64,000 bases of DNA from contig NZ_JABBGJ010000053.1 of the NCBI RefSeq assembly GCF_012927345.1, positions 1-64,000 of the forward strand, in the 5' to 3' direction. Below are positions 1 through 8,309 of this stretch, piece by piece. The translations under genes and the position numbers were made by a program. Positions within the stretch are counted from its first letter, which is position 1, and each line of letters opens with the position of its first letter. Below the pieces are notes generated by a model, which saw nothing but the letters and a program-made list of their open reading frames with translations, was not told where the DNA came from and did not search any database. The stretch is from Paraburkholderia polaris (GTDB lineage Bacteria > Pseudomonadota > Gammaproteobacteria > Burkholderiales > Burkholderiaceae).

Positions 1-297
1 CTGCCCGCGCCTGGGTGCAGCGCTTCGTGCAGTGGTACAACGAAGAGCACTGCCACAGCGGCCTGAAGTATGTGAGTCCGGGGCAGCGGCACCGCGGCGA
101 AGCCGACGAGCTTCTGGCCCGACGGCGTGCGCTGTACGAAGACGCGCGCCTGCAGAACCCCGCACGCTGGTCAGGTGCCATCCGCAACTGGCACCTGACA
201 GACGCGGTCTATCTGAACCCGGAGCGAACCCACGCCTCGGCCGGAATGTATAAGCACGCAGCGTAACGGTTCACGCGACAACTACCTTGACACACAC
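1..297 (+). mobile_element. IS3-family element, right-end fragment
   Basis: This is the 3' end of an IS3-type insertion sequence that continues beyond the left edge of the window. It contains the transposase C-terminus and about 30 bases of terminal DNA. The boundary near 297 is inferred because the reading frame of the minus-strand acetyltransferase gene departs from its family pattern exactly there. The terminal inverted repeat partner and the target-site duplication lie outside the window, so the exact end is approximate. Confidence 0.75.
3..266 (+). CDS. IS3-family transposase (OrfB-type integrase), C-terminal part
   Basis: The frame is open from the window edge and encodes the last 87 residues or so of an rve-type DDE transposase. 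The stretch WYNEEHCHSGLKYVSPGQRH is the typical end of the IS3 catalytic core, where the last acidic residue (E of NEEH) is followed by H-S-L/G-K-x-V-S-P. After it comes the usual basic tail with R-R-R-A-L-Y and a W-x-x-x-x-R-x-W pattern. The protein would cut and join the IS ends. Only the C-terminus is visible, so it is unclear whether the full gene is intact. Confidence 0.85.
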   Translation, partial: ARAWVQRFVQWYNEEHCHSGLKYVSPGQRHRGEADELLARRRALYEDARLQNPARWSGAIRNWHLTDAVYLNPERTHASAGMYKHAA

Positions 298-454
298 CGT
301 ACGCGCCGAAACATAGCGACCCTTCAATCGCCCGGTCGAACGTCTCGCGTGGCATGCCCTTTGCCCATGCCGTCTCTTGCGAGAGGAATGCGTAGATCAT
401 CTCGATGTCGAGGTCGGCCTTGTTGCTCGAAACCGTCAGCTCGTTTGCTTGCAC
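298..454 (-). pseudogene. GNAT N-acetyltransferase, 5' fragment cut by IS
   Basis: The GTG-started frame gives about 52 residues that match the N-terminus of small GNAT acetyltransferases: a DLDIEMIYAFLSQ helix, then W-A-K-G-M-P-R-E-T-F-D-R-A-I and S-L-C-F-G-A-Y. In intact relatives that last strand continues into the acetyl-CoA-binding core. Here the frame runs straight into IS DNA after the Y codon (299-301), and the downstream residues have no family character. The core fold is missing, so the product should be inactive. The IS insertion is the likely cause. Confidence 0.75.
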
Positions 455-563
455 CGCGTGTCTCCGCTAGTTCAGACTAAGCCACTAAAGGATGCGGCGC
501 CGGTTGGGCGCCGTCGCTTCAATTCCGCTTGAAACGCTTCCATCCAGTCCGCTCGTTGTGCGC

Positions 564-2000
564 TCAGCTCTTCGCCGGGTCTTCGGCGCCGCGCGAACCG
601 CCGCCGATGCTTTGTCCGGCGTCGTGCGCAAGGCCCATGTAGCCGATCACCGATACCAGCGTCAGCACACCGGCAAACAGAAATGCAAGGCGGAAGTCGT
701 CAAGTGTGAAAACGCGGCCAGTCGTCTCGCCGTTGAAGAATGCCGCCGCGCGCAGCGAGACGGCGCCGAACGCGATCCCCAGGCCGATTGTCATCTGCGC
801 CGCGGCGCTCCACAGCGTGCTGGCCGCGCTCATCTGCGGCTGAGCGACGTCGGCGTAAGCAAGGGTGGCGAGCGTCGAAAATTGCATCGAACGCGCCACG
901 CCGTAAATGAATACGACGAACAGAACCAGCACGAGCGGTACATTTGGCGTCAACAGCCCGCAGGCAATGATGAAAACACCGGCCACCGTCACGTCGATAA
1001 TCGACACCATCCGGAAACCGTAGCGTTGCAAGATGCGTGTGGTCAGTGCCTTCATGCCGAGATTGCCGAGCGCGCTCGCGAGCAGCAACAGGCCCGACTT
1101 GAACGCCGATAACCCGAAACCGACCTGGAACAGCAGCGGCATCAGATAGGGCACCGCGCCAATGCCGATGCGGGTGAACGAGCCGGTCACCACCGTCACG
1201 GAAAAAGTCGGGATTTTCAGGGTGGACACGTCGATCAGCGGATGCGGATGACGTTTCGCATGCTGGAACGCCACCACGCCCATCAGCAGCCCGCCGGCGA
1301 TGACCGCGCCAGCCACCCAGGGATTCTCGCCGGGCTGGCTCGCCAGTTCGGCGCCATACAGAATCGCCGTCAGTGTCGTGGCGCTCAGCAGCAGGCCGAC
1401 GACGTCGAGCGGTTTGCGTTCGGTGCCGCGCAGGTTTGGCACCAGCGCGAGCGCAATGGCCATTGCTGCCAGGCCGAACGGCACGTTCAGCAGAAAGATC
1501 CAGCGCCACGACGCATAGGTGGTGATGAAGCCGCCCACCGGCGGTCCGACCACCGGTGCGGCGATCGCCGGCCAGGTGATGGTCGAGATCGCCTGCATCA
1601 TGCGGCTCTTCTCCGTGTTGCGGACCACGATCAACCGGCCCACCGGCACCATCATCGCGCCACCCATGCCTTGCAGCAGCCGCGCCGCCGTAAATTCGGC
1701 CACGTTCTGCGACAAACCGCACAACACCGAAGCCACCGTGAACACGCCGATCGCGCTGAAGAACACCGTGCGCGAGCCGCAGCGGTCGGCGACCCAGCCG
1801 CTCGCCGGGATGAAAATCGCCAGCGCCAGCATATAAGCCGTCATGCCGAGGCTCAGGCTGTTCGGCCCGACGCCGAACGAGTGCGCCATCTGCGGCAGCG
1901 CGGTCGCGATCACCGTGGTGTCGAGGTACTCCATGAAGAAGGTGGCAGCCACGATATACGGCAGCCAGCCGACATGTGAATTGCGTGCGCCGCCGGTCAT
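564..2000 (-). CDS. MFS drug exporter, DHA2 (EmrB/QacA) type
   Basis: This 478-residue inner-membrane protein has the pattern of 14-helix DHA2 transporters, which expel drugs or toxic compounds using the proton gradient. Helix 1 carries the family motif with F-M-E-Y-L-D-T-T-V-I-A-T-A-L-P (about residues 22-36). Motif A follows as G-W-V-A-D-R-C-G-S-R-T (about 68-78), and motif C-like glycine/proline-rich helices (V-V-G-P-P-V-G-G) lie near residue 155. The ATG at 2000 has a GGGGAAGG ribosome-binding site just upstream. No membrane-fusion partner gene (EmrA type) is adjacent, so it may work alone or with a distant partner. The substrate cannot be told. Confidence 0.9.
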   Translation of the reverse strand: MTGGARNSHVGWLPYIVAATFFMEYLDTTVIATALPQMAHSFGVGPNSLSLGMTAYMLALAIFIPASGWVADRCGSRTVFFSAIGVFTVASVLCGLSQNVAEFTAARLLQGMGGAMMVPVGRLIVVRNTEKSRMMQAISTITWPAIAAPVVGPPVGGFITTYASWRWIFLLNVPFGLAAMAIALALVPNLRGTERKPLDVVGLLLSATTLTAILYGAELASQPGENPWVAGAVIAGGLLMGVVAFQHAKRHPHPLIDVSTLKIPTFSVTVVTGSFTRIGIGAVPYLMPLLFQVGFGLSAFKSGLLLLASALGNLGMKALTTRILQRYGFRMVSIIDVTVAGVFIIACGLLTPNVPLVLVLFVVFIYGVARSMQFSTLATLAYADVAQPQMSAASTLWSAAAQMTIGLGIAFGAVSLRAAAFFNGETTGRVFTLDDFRLAFLFAGVLTLVSVIGYMGLAHDAGQSIGGGSRGAEDPAKS

Positions 2001-2121
2001 TGGGCCTTCCCCATCGCACTGCGCGTGGATTTGCTCAGGCCGCCACCGTGCCGGCGCGTATCGCGAGATGGTTTTGACCTCATGTCCTTGCGACTACCTT
2101 TCGAAAACGTGTTTCCGGCAT

Positions 2122-2520
2122 TTATATATAGACAATCAACGAGATAGCGGCCCATACGGTGACGTACCCGTAAAAATATGGCTCATGGCCGCTAGCCTTG
2201 AATCGTAACGCAACAGACTCGGTTGTACCGCCGAGGATTGCAGTAGTCAGTGCATAAGGCTAGCCGACGGCCCGGGTGCGGATGCGCGCCGGAAACATTT
2301 CGGTCTTCGCCAGCATGTGAACGGAAGTAAAGCCGCTCTGTATGTCGAGCGCGGCGAGCGACAGCATAAACGCGACGAAAGGATCTTTGGTGTAGCTCAA
2401 CACGGTGACGAGCGGCGCCGAAAATAGCGTGCAGCGAAGGCCGAAGCAGATCGGCAGCCGGCGTCGGCCGAACACATCGGAAGCGAAGCCGAAGAGCGGC
2501 TCGTATCGGGTGCAATCGAC
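2122..2520 (-). pseudogene. MHS-family MFS transporter, decayed C-terminal fragment
   Basis: Minus-strand translation from about 2520 gives the central loop and C-terminal half of a metabolite:H+ symporter (KgtP/ProP/ShiA family). Visible pieces are L-F-G-F-A-S-D-V-F-G-R-R-R-L-P (motif A-like), K-D-P-F-V-A-F-M-L-S-L-A-A-L, and M-L-A-K-T-E-M-F-P-A-R-I-R-T-R-A-V-G. An in-frame TAG (2260-2262) sits where relatives have leucine. The same frame then continues as P-Y-A-L-T-T-A-I-L-G-G-T-T-E-S-V-A-L-R-F-K and ends at 2122. The N-terminal half is absent. It cannot make a working transporter. Confidence 0.75.
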
Positions 2521-2573
2521 ATCGGGCCGCCAGGCTTTCCGGTTGTGATGGACTTGCGCGCTGTCTATGCGGC

Positions 2574-3455
2574 TCAGTCCTTCGCCGCGTAGTCCCGGTC
2601 GAGCTTGTCGTACAGCGGCTTGTTCACAAGGCGCTGGCGTTCGCTGAACGGCGCGACCAGGGTGGCGTCTTCATCGAGTCGGCCGTTGCTCTTCAATGTA
2701 CCGAGCGCGCGCTGCATGCCGAGCACCGCGCCCTGCAGCGCCGCGTTCGCGTACAGCACGATGCCGTAGCCGAGTTTGGCGAGCGCTTCACGCGATTGCA
2801 CCGGCGTCTTGCCGCCGATCACGATGTTGATCAGTTGTGGCTTGTCGAACAGCCCCGGCAGGCGCTCGATATCGGCGAGCGATTCGGTCGCTTCGATAAA
2901 CAGGATGTCCGCACCGGCCTCGATGAAACGATGGCCGCGCTCGATCGCGTCTTCGATACCGTGGACCGCGGCCGAATCGGTGCGCGCCATGATCTGCAGA
3001 TTGCCGTCTTCGCGGGCATCGACGGCCGCGCGGATCTTGCCGACCATCTCGCTCGTGCTGACGACTTCCTTGCCGGCGAAGTGGCCGCATTTCTTCGGCA
3101 TGACCTGGTCTTCGAACTGGATCACGTCGGCGCCGCTGCGCTCGAGCACACGCACGGTCTGGCGCACGTTCAGCGCGTTGCCGAAGCCGGTGTCGGCGTC
3201 GACGATCAGCGGCAGCGCGACCGCGTCGCGAATCCGCGCGCAATGCTCGGCGACTTCGGCGAGACCGATGAAGCCGAGGTCGGGCAGCCCGAGCGACATG
3301 TTGGTGACGCCCGCCCCCGTGATGTAGATCGCCTCGAAACCGGCGTCTTCAATCACGCGCGCGCTCATCGCGTTGAAGGCGCCCGGCACGAGCAGGCCCT
3401 GGCGTTGGTTGACTTTGGCGCGGAAGGCCGCGCGGCGGGTAGCGGAAGTGGTCAT
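2574..3455 (-). CDS. Isocitrate lyase/PEP mutase family protein (2-methylisocitrate-lyase-like)
   Basis: The product is a 293-residue TIM-barrel enzyme of the ICL/PEP-mutase superfamily, which cleaves or forms C-C or C-P bonds next to a carboxylate using Mg2+. Signature parts are G-A-F-N-A near residue 25, D-A-D-T-G-F-G (86-92) with the metal-binding acids, Q-F-E-D-Q (113-117) and the active-site loop K-K-C-G-H (121-125). The length is close to PrpB, but the N-terminus (L-V-P-G-A-F-N-A) is more like oxaloacetate-decarboxylase-type members, so a strict 2-methylisocitrate activity is not proven. The ATG at 3455 has GGAGAC upstream; a longer frame to 3518 lacks support. A decayed prpR-like gene lies divergently upstream. 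Confidence 0.85.
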   Translation of the reverse strand: MTTSATRRAAFRAKVNQRQGLLVPGAFNAMSARVIEDAGFEAIYITGAGVTNMSLGLPDLGFIGLAEVAEHCARIRDAVALPLIVDADTGFGNALNVRQTVRVLERSGADVIQFEDQVMPKKCGHFAGKEVVSTSEMVGKIRAAVDAREDGNLQIMARTDSAAVHGIEDAIERGHRFIEAGADILFIEATESLADIERLPGLFDKPQLINIVIGGKTPVQSREALAKLGYGIVLYANAALQGAVLGMQRALGTLKSNGRLDEDATLVAPFSERQRLVNKPLYDKLDRDYAAKD

Positions 3456-3785
3456 AGCTGTGTGTCTCCAGATGGGAAAGTGGATGATAGAACGTTGAGC
3501 CGAACTTGCAGGAAGCATGCCATTCGTCAGCTCTCAGGATTTGTGCCGAACAATCAGCGGGTTAGGCAGGAAGGGGGCGGCGGCGCGGTTCATGACAGAA
3601 TGCCGGAACGTTCCATGAAACGATCCGTGGAGCGTTCCAGTCATAGTGAAGCGTTGCAATGTCCACTTTCACGTCGTCCCTTGACAATCTCCATGCCGGC
3701 CTCCCGGGCGTTGCTTTGGTCAGTATCAGCCGGTTGCAATCGCTTGGCGAGACGGTGCGCCGCGTTACACCGGCCGCGCCAGGTT

Positions 3786-4260
3786 CTTTTCGGTCCGGGA
3801 AGGGTGTTGCAGTAGCGCGACGTCATGAAGCTCGGCTCCGGGCGCGCGCCCCCTGTCGACGTGCGGCTGATTGCCGCCACGCATCGCGATCTGCACGCGC
3901 TGGTCGAGCAGGGCGCGTTTCGCGCGGATTTGTATTTTCGTCTGAACCCGCTTCGGATAGAATTGCCGCCGCTGCGCGAAAGACGCGTTGGCGCGCGCCG
4001 CGATTTATGTGAGTGATTCGGCAGGCGTTGGCTGGCAAGACCTGCAGGCGGTGTTTCCGCAATTCGGACGCATGCAGCAGGCGGCGGGAGTCAAAATGCC
4101 GCGGGCTTCGCCTGAGGCAGCAGTAGGCACTCCGGTCCACATGTCACCCACCCGCGAGGACGCTTTACGGGCCCTCGAACAAGCCGGCGGCAATCGCGCC
4201 GCAGCAAGCCGGGGACTTGGAATCGGCCGCACGGCCCTCTGGCAGTTCATTAAGGGCTGG
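3786..4260 (+). pseudogene. Decayed sigma-54-dependent activator (PrpR-like)
   Basis: Fragments of an NtrC-type activator are spread over different frames. One frame reads G-R-V-L-Q, a TAG stop at about 3812-3814 (where relatives have E of LQER), then R-D-V-M-K-L-G-S-G and V-D-V-R-L-I-A-A-T-H-R-D-L. The AAA+ hallmark G-A-F-R-A-D-L-Y-F-R-L-N and L-P-P-L-R-E-R follow. About 150 bases later, in another frame, is a Fis-type helix-turn-helix: A-L-E-Q-A-G-G-N-R-A-A-A-S-R-G-L-G-I-G-R-T-A-L-W. Part of the AAA+ domain and most of the sensor domain are missing. Upstream bases from about 3700 (V-A-L-V-S-I-S-R-L) may be the sensor N-terminus, weakly supported. Confidence 0.7.
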
Positions 4261-4291
4261 TGCGGTGCAATAGTCGCCACCCGGCCGACAA

Positions 4292-4328
4292 ATAGTGTCA
4301 GACTATCGCCGTCATTAAAACACTCTGC
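4292..4328 (+). promoter_or_regulatory. Candidate OxyR binding site
   Basis: ATAG (4292-4295), seven bases, CTAT (4303-4306), seven bases, ATTA (4314-4317), seven bases, CTGC follows the ATAG-N7-CTAT-N7-ATAG-N7-CTAT spacing of OxyR tetramer sites. The first half is exact and the second is degenerate. The site ends exactly where the -35 hexamer of ahpC begins, the usual position for activation by oxidised OxyR. No oxyR gene is in the window. Confidence 0.6.
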
Positions 4329-4357
4329 TTTACCTATTAAGCGCTGTCTGACATACT
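4329..4357 (+). promoter_or_regulatory. Candidate sigma-70 promoter of ahpC
   Basis: TTTACC (4329-4334) and CATACT (4352-4357) are separated by 17 bases and lie about 40 bases upstream of the ahpC start. The -35 box abuts the candidate OxyR site. Confidence 0.55.
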
Positions 4358-4396
4358 GACTCTACTTTCCAACCACTCAGAAAGAGGACTCAGTAA

Positions 4397-4960
4397 ATGC
4401 CGATCATCAACAGTCAAGTCAAACCGTTCAAGGCACAGGCCTATCACAATGGCGATTTCCAGACCGTCACTGAAGAAAGCCTGAAGGGCAAGTGGTCGGT
4501 TTTCGTTTTCTACCCGGCTGACTTCACCTTTGTCTGCCCGACCGAACTGGGCGACCTGGCCGATCGTTACGCCGAATTCAAGAAGCTCGGCGTCGAAATC
4601 TACAGCGTGTCGACCGATACGCACTTCACGCACAAGGCATGGCACGACACGTCGGACACGATCCAGAAGATCAAGTACCCGATGCTCGCTGACCCGACCC
4701 TGGCAATCTCGCGCAACTTCGACGTGCTGATCGAAGAAGAAGGTTTGGCACTGCGCGGCACGTTCGTGATCAACCCGGAAGGCGAGATCAAGCTGGCCGA
4801 AATTCACGACAACGGCATTGGCCGTGACGCTGGCGAACTGCTGCGCAAGGTGCAAGCTGCGCAATACGTCGCAGCTCACCCGGGTGAAGTTTGCCCCGCC
4901 AAGTGGACGCCGGGCGCTGAAACGCTGACCCCGTCGCTCGACCTGATCGGCAAGATCTAA
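4397..4960 (+). CDS. ahpC: Alkyl hydroperoxide reductase, peroxiredoxin subunit
   Basis: AhpC is a cytoplasmic typical 2-Cys peroxiredoxin that reduces H2O2, organic peroxides and peroxynitrite. The 187-residue length is exactly that of the family. The peroxidatic cysteine is C47 in F-V-C-P-T-E and the resolving cysteine is C166 in E-V-C-P-A-K-W; R119-type and Y-P-A-D-F-T-F contacts are also present. The ATG has an AGAGGA ribosome-binding site. The reductase ahpF follows 152 bases downstream, so the pair forms the standard NADH-dependent system. A probable OxyR-controlled promoter precedes it. Confidence 0.97.
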   Translation: MPIINSQVKPFKAQAYHNGDFQTVTEESLKGKWSVFVFYPADFTFVCPTELGDLADRYAEFKKLGVEIYSVSTDTHFTHKAWHDTSDTIQKIKYPMLADPTLAISRNFDVLIEEEGLALRGTFVINPEGEIKLAEIHDNGIGRDAGELLRKVQAAQYVAAHPGEVCPAKWTPGAETLTPSLDLIGKI

Positions 4961-5112
4961 GGTCTAAAAGCCTCTCGCAGTAAGCGCCTCACGGCGCATT
5001 GCCGTGCGGACCGCTTCTTACAGCGGTTCGCGCGTGCCCGGGCTGCGCGCCTCCTATCCGGATGCGCGCGGCGCCCGGGATCCAACACCCCTCGTCACGG
5101 AATCGAATAGCC

Positions 5113-6705
5113 ATGCTGGACGCCAATCTCAAGACTCAGTTGAAATCCTACCTCGAAAAGGTTAGCAGGCCTATCGAGATCGTCGCCTCGCTCGACGACA
5201 GCGCGAAATCGCAAGAGCTGTTGGCATTGCTGAACGATATCGCGACGTTGTCGGAGCGCGTCACCGTGATCGAACGTCGCGGCGACGATGAGCGCAAGCC
5301 GTCGTTTTCGATCGGCGAGCCGGGTAAGGAAACGGGCATCCGTTTCGCCGGCATTCCCATGGGGCATGAATTCACGTCGCTCGTCCTCGCGCTTTTGCAG
5401 GTCGGCGGCCATCCGGTCAAACTCGAAGACGCGGTGATCGAACAGATCCGCAGTCTCGACGGCGACTATCAATTCGAAACGTATTTTTCGCTGTCATGCC
5501 AGAACTGCCCGGAAGTCGTGCAGGCGCTGAACGTGATGGCGCTGCTCAACCCGCGCATCCGCCACGTGGCGATCGACGGTGCGTTGTTCCAGAACGAAGT
5601 CGAAGCGCGCCAGATCATGGCGGTACCGACCATGTTCATGAACGGCGAAGTGTTCGGCCAGGGCCGCAGCGGCGTGAAGGAAATCCTCGCGAAGCTCGAC
5701 ACCAATGCCGGTGCGCGGGCGGCTAAGGAACTGGAAAAGAAGCCGGTGTTCGATACGCTGATCGTCGGCGGCGGCCCTGCGGGCGCGGCGGCGGCGATTT
5801 ACTCGGCGCGCAAGGGTATTGCAACGGGTGTCGTGGCGGAACGCTTCGGCGGCCAGGTGCTCGATACGCTGGCGATTGAGAACTTCGTCTCCGTGACGGA
5901 AACCGAAGGGCCGAAGTTCGCCACGGCGCTCGAACAGCACGTGAAGAGCTACGAAGTCGACATCATGGACGTGCAGCGCGCTGAAGCGCTGATCCCGGGC
6001 CGCATCAACGAGGTGCGTCTGGCGAACGGCGCGGTGTTGAAGGCGAAGACGGTCATTCTGGCGACTGGTGCCCGGTGGCGCGAAATCAACGTGCCGGGTG
6101 AGCGCGAGTACCGTAACCACGGCGTGGCGTACTGCCCGCACTGCGATGGTCCGCTGTTCAAGGGCAAGCGTGTTGCCGTGATCGGCGGCGGCAATTCGGG
6201 CGTCGAAGCGGCGATCGATCTCGCGGGGATCGTGCGTGAAGTGACGCTGTTCGAATTCGGCGGGCAACTGCGTGCTGATGAAGTGCTGCAACGCAAGCTG
6301 CGCAGCCTCGCCAACGTGACGATCGTCACGCAGGCCCAGACTACGGAAATCACCGGCGACGGCAAGAAGGTCAACGGTCTGGTCTACAAGGACCTGCGTT
6401 CGGGCGAAACGAAGCGCATCGAACTCGAAGGCGTGTTCGTGCAGATCGGTCTCGTGCCGAACACCGAATGGCTGAAGGGCACGGTCGAATTGTCGAAGCA
6501 CGGCGAGATTGTCGTCGATGCACGCGGCGCGACGTCGGTGCCGGGCGTGTTCGCCGCCGGCGACGTGACTACGGTCCCGTTCAAGCAGATCGTGATTGCA
6601 GTGGGCGAGGGCGCGAAGGCATCGCTGTCCGCGTTCGATCACCTGATCCGCAGCAGCGATACGGATGAAGTGGTGAGCGAAGCGGAAGCTGAAATAGCAG
6701 TTTGA
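5113..6705 (+). CDS. ahpF: Alkyl hydroperoxide reductase, flavoprotein subunit
   Basis: AhpF passes electrons from NADH through FAD and two disulphide centres to AhpC. The 530-residue protein begins with a double-thioredoxin-fold domain carrying C-Q-N-C (C129, C132). An FAD-binding G-G-G-P-A-G-A-A-A segment lies near residue 220, the thioredoxin-reductase-like redox centre C-P-H-C-D is at C341/C344, and the NAD-binding G-G-G-N-S-G-V-E-A is near 363. The A-G-D-V FAD motif lies near the end. An open frame upstream to 4999 is rejected because family members start with M-L-D-A-N-L-K as at 5113. A strong terminator follows. Confidence 0.96.
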   Translation: MLDANLKTQLKSYLEKVSRPIEIVASLDDSAKSQELLALLNDIATLSERVTVIERRGDDERKPSFSIGEPGKETGIRFAGIPMGHEFTSLVLALLQVGGHPVKLEDAVIEQIRSLDGDYQFETYFSLSCQNCPEVVQALNVMALLNPRIRHVAIDGALFQNEVEARQIMAVPTMFMNGEVFGQGRSGVKEILAKLDTNAGARAAKELEKKPVFDTLIVGGGPAGAAAAIYSARKGIATGVVAERFGGQVLDTLAIENFVSVTETEGPKFATALEQHVKSYEVDIMDVQRAEALIPGRINEVRLANGAVLKAKTVILATGARWREINVPGEREYRNHGVAYCPHCDGPLFKGKRVAVIGGGNSGVEAAIDLAGIVREVTLFEFGGQLRADEVLQRKLRSLANVTIVTQAQTTEITGDGKKVNGLVYKDLRSGETKRIELEGVFVQIGLVPNTEWLKGTVELSKHGEIVVDARGATSVPGVFAAGDVTTVPFKQIVIAVGEGAKASLSAFDHLIRSSDTDEVVSEAEAEIAV

Positions 6706-6726
6706 TGTGGTTGTGTGAATAGTGGA

Positions 6727-6751
6727 CGGCGGCCTTCGGGCCGCCGTTTTT
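6727..6751 (+). terminator. Rho-independent terminator after ahpF
   Basis: Perfect 8-bp stem CGGCGGCC/GGCCGCCG with a TTCG loop, followed by five T residues, 21 bases after the ahpF stop. Confidence 0.9.
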
Positions 6752-7067
6752 GTTTGCGGTTGAGACCGCACCGCAGGTCAACGCAGGCTTCGCTATCTGG
6801 TGATCTCGACTGGTCACGAAGCCTGCGCCCTCAAGTGCACCGCAGCAAGCCAGCAAACACCCGTTTCATTCACCCGCTCGAAGCCCACCCCAAACGCCGC
6901 AACAACGGCCCCTTCGTTTGGAGCCTCCCACCTAGGCCAATTCCTTGGCTATCCCACCCGTCAGGCCATATAAATCTGGGAGTCGGGCAAGGTCCCGCCG
7001 ACATGCGTCCTGGCTAGCAAGCACACAGCTTGCTGACACCAGACGACATAAAACAAGGAGGGAGACA
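6752..7067. other. Gene-free leader upstream of alkB-like gene
   Basis: No coding frame is credible here. It contains a perfect 11-bp inverted repeat, CGCAGGCTTCG at 6782-6792 and its complement at 6817-6827, separated by 24 bases. The last 20 bases hold the AAGGAGGGAG ribosome-binding site of the next gene. An operator role for the inverted repeat is possible but unsupported. Confidence 0.5.
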
Positions 7068-8222
7068 ATGGCAACATCGCAAGCGGCCCCCGCTCGGTGG
7101 GTCGACGGCAAGCGCTATCTGTGGTTGCTCGGTGCACTCACCATCACCTTGCCACTGCACGCCGCCAATCTGGCGTTGCAGACCGGTTGGCATATTTTCT
7201 GGTGGTTTGGGCCGATTTTCGTGTTCGGCATTATTCCGCTGCTCGACTATCTGATCGGTGATGATCCGAGCAATCCGCCAGAAGACGTCGTCCCCACGCT
7301 CGAACGAGAGCGCTATTACCGCCGCGTGGTTTATCTCGCCACCTTCATCGAATACCTGTCGTTCTTCGGCGCGTTGTGGATCGTCGGCACACATGCCCTG
7401 ACGTGGTACGACTATCTCGGCTTTGCGCTCTCGCTGGGCGCGGCGACCGGCGTGTCGATCAACACTGCACACGAACTTGGCCACAAGACCGATGGCTTCG
7501 AACGATGGCTCGCCAAGATCACGCTGGCGCCGGTCGCCTACGGTCATTTCTTCGTCGAACACAATCGCGGGCACCATGTGCGCGTGGCGACGCCACCCGA
7601 TCCGGCGAGCGCGCGCTACGGCGAATCGTTCTGGCGTTTTCTGCCGCGCACGGTATTCGGCAGCATCGCGTCGGCGTGGCGCCTCGAGAAACATCGGCTC
7701 GAACGCCTCGGCAAATCGCCATGGACATGGCGCAATGAAGTCCTGCACGCGTGGGCCATGACCGCGGTGCTATGGGGCGCGATGATCGCGTTGTTTGGCA
7801 AAACGGTGATTCCGTTTCTGCTGATTCAGGCGGTGTACGGCGCCTCGCTGCTCGAGGTGGTCAATTATCTGGAGCATTACGGGCTCGGCCGCAAGCAACT
7901 CGCGAGCGGTCGTTATGAGCGCTGCCAGCCGCAGCACTCATGGAACAGCAATCGCATCGTGACGAATCTGTTTCTGTACCAGTTGCAGCGTCACGCCGAT
8001 CATCATGCGAATCCGACGCGCTCTTATCAGGCGCTGCGTCATTTCGACGGCGCGCCGCAATTGCCCTCCGGCTACGCAACGATGATCATGCTCGCGTATG
8101 TGCCGCCACTTTGGTTTCGTGTGATGAATCCGCGCGTGGTTGCGCATTATCAAGGCAATATGGCGCAGTCGAATATTCGGCCGGCAATTCGTGAGCGCGT
8201 GTTGGCGCAGTTTGCCGGCTAG
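7068..8222 (+). CDS. alkB: Alkane 1-monooxygenase-like membrane di-iron hydroxylase
   Basis: AlkB-type enzymes hydroxylate the terminal carbon of n-alkanes in the inner membrane, using a di-iron centre and electrons from rubredoxin. This 384-residue protein has the expected hydrophobic helices and the histidine boxes H-E-L-G-H-K (135-140), E-H-N-R-G-H-H-V-R-V-A-T-P (164-176), N-Y-L-E-H-Y-G-L, and L-Q-R-H-A-D-H-H near residue 306. The spacing matches the AlkB family rather than desaturases. No rubredoxin or rubredoxin reductase gene is adjacent, so the electron donors must be encoded elsewhere. The ATG at 7068 has an excellent ribosome-binding site. Confidence 0.9.
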   Translation: MATSQAAPARWVDGKRYLWLLGALTITLPLHAANLALQTGWHIFWWFGPIFVFGIIPLLDYLIGDDPSNPPEDVVPTLERERYYRRVVYLATFIEYLSFFGALWIVGTHALTWYDYLGFALSLGAATGVSINTAHELGHKTDGFERWLAKITLAPVAYGHFFVEHNRGHHVRVATPPDPASARYGESFWRFLPRTVFGSIASAWRLEKHRLERLGKSPWTWRNEVLHAWAMTAVLWGAMIALFGKTVIPFLLIQAVYGASLLEVVNYLEHYGLGRKQLASGRYERCQPQHSWNSNRIVTNLFLYQLQRHADHHANPTRSYQALRHFDGAPQLPSGYATMIMLAYVPPLWFRVMNPRVVAHYQGNMAQSNIRPAIRERVLAQFAG

Positions 8223-8246
8223 CGCGCTTCGCTTCATGCAAAGAAA

Positions 8247-8279
8247 AATCCGCCTGGCCAAGACCGGGCGGATTCTTTG
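8247..8279 (-). terminator. Bidirectional terminator between alkB and doxX-like genes
   Basis: AATCCGCC (8247-8254) pairs with GGCGGATT (8267-8274). The minus-strand reading is followed by TTTTTCTTTG, so it best serves the convergent doxX-like gene; the plus side has only a short CTTTG tract. Confidence 0.75.
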
Positions 8280-8309
8280 TGGCGCTTATCGAATACCTGC
8301 AGTGCAGCC

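Noticed and set aside
700..2019. 439-codon minus-strand frame beside the DHA2 exporter
   Set aside because: A +1 shadow of the transporter frame, full of R, D and H and lacking hydrophobic helices.
5494..6771. 425-codon minus-strand frame
   Set aside because: It is antisense to ahpF, rich in H, R and A with no family motif, as expected for a shadow frame in high-GC DNA.
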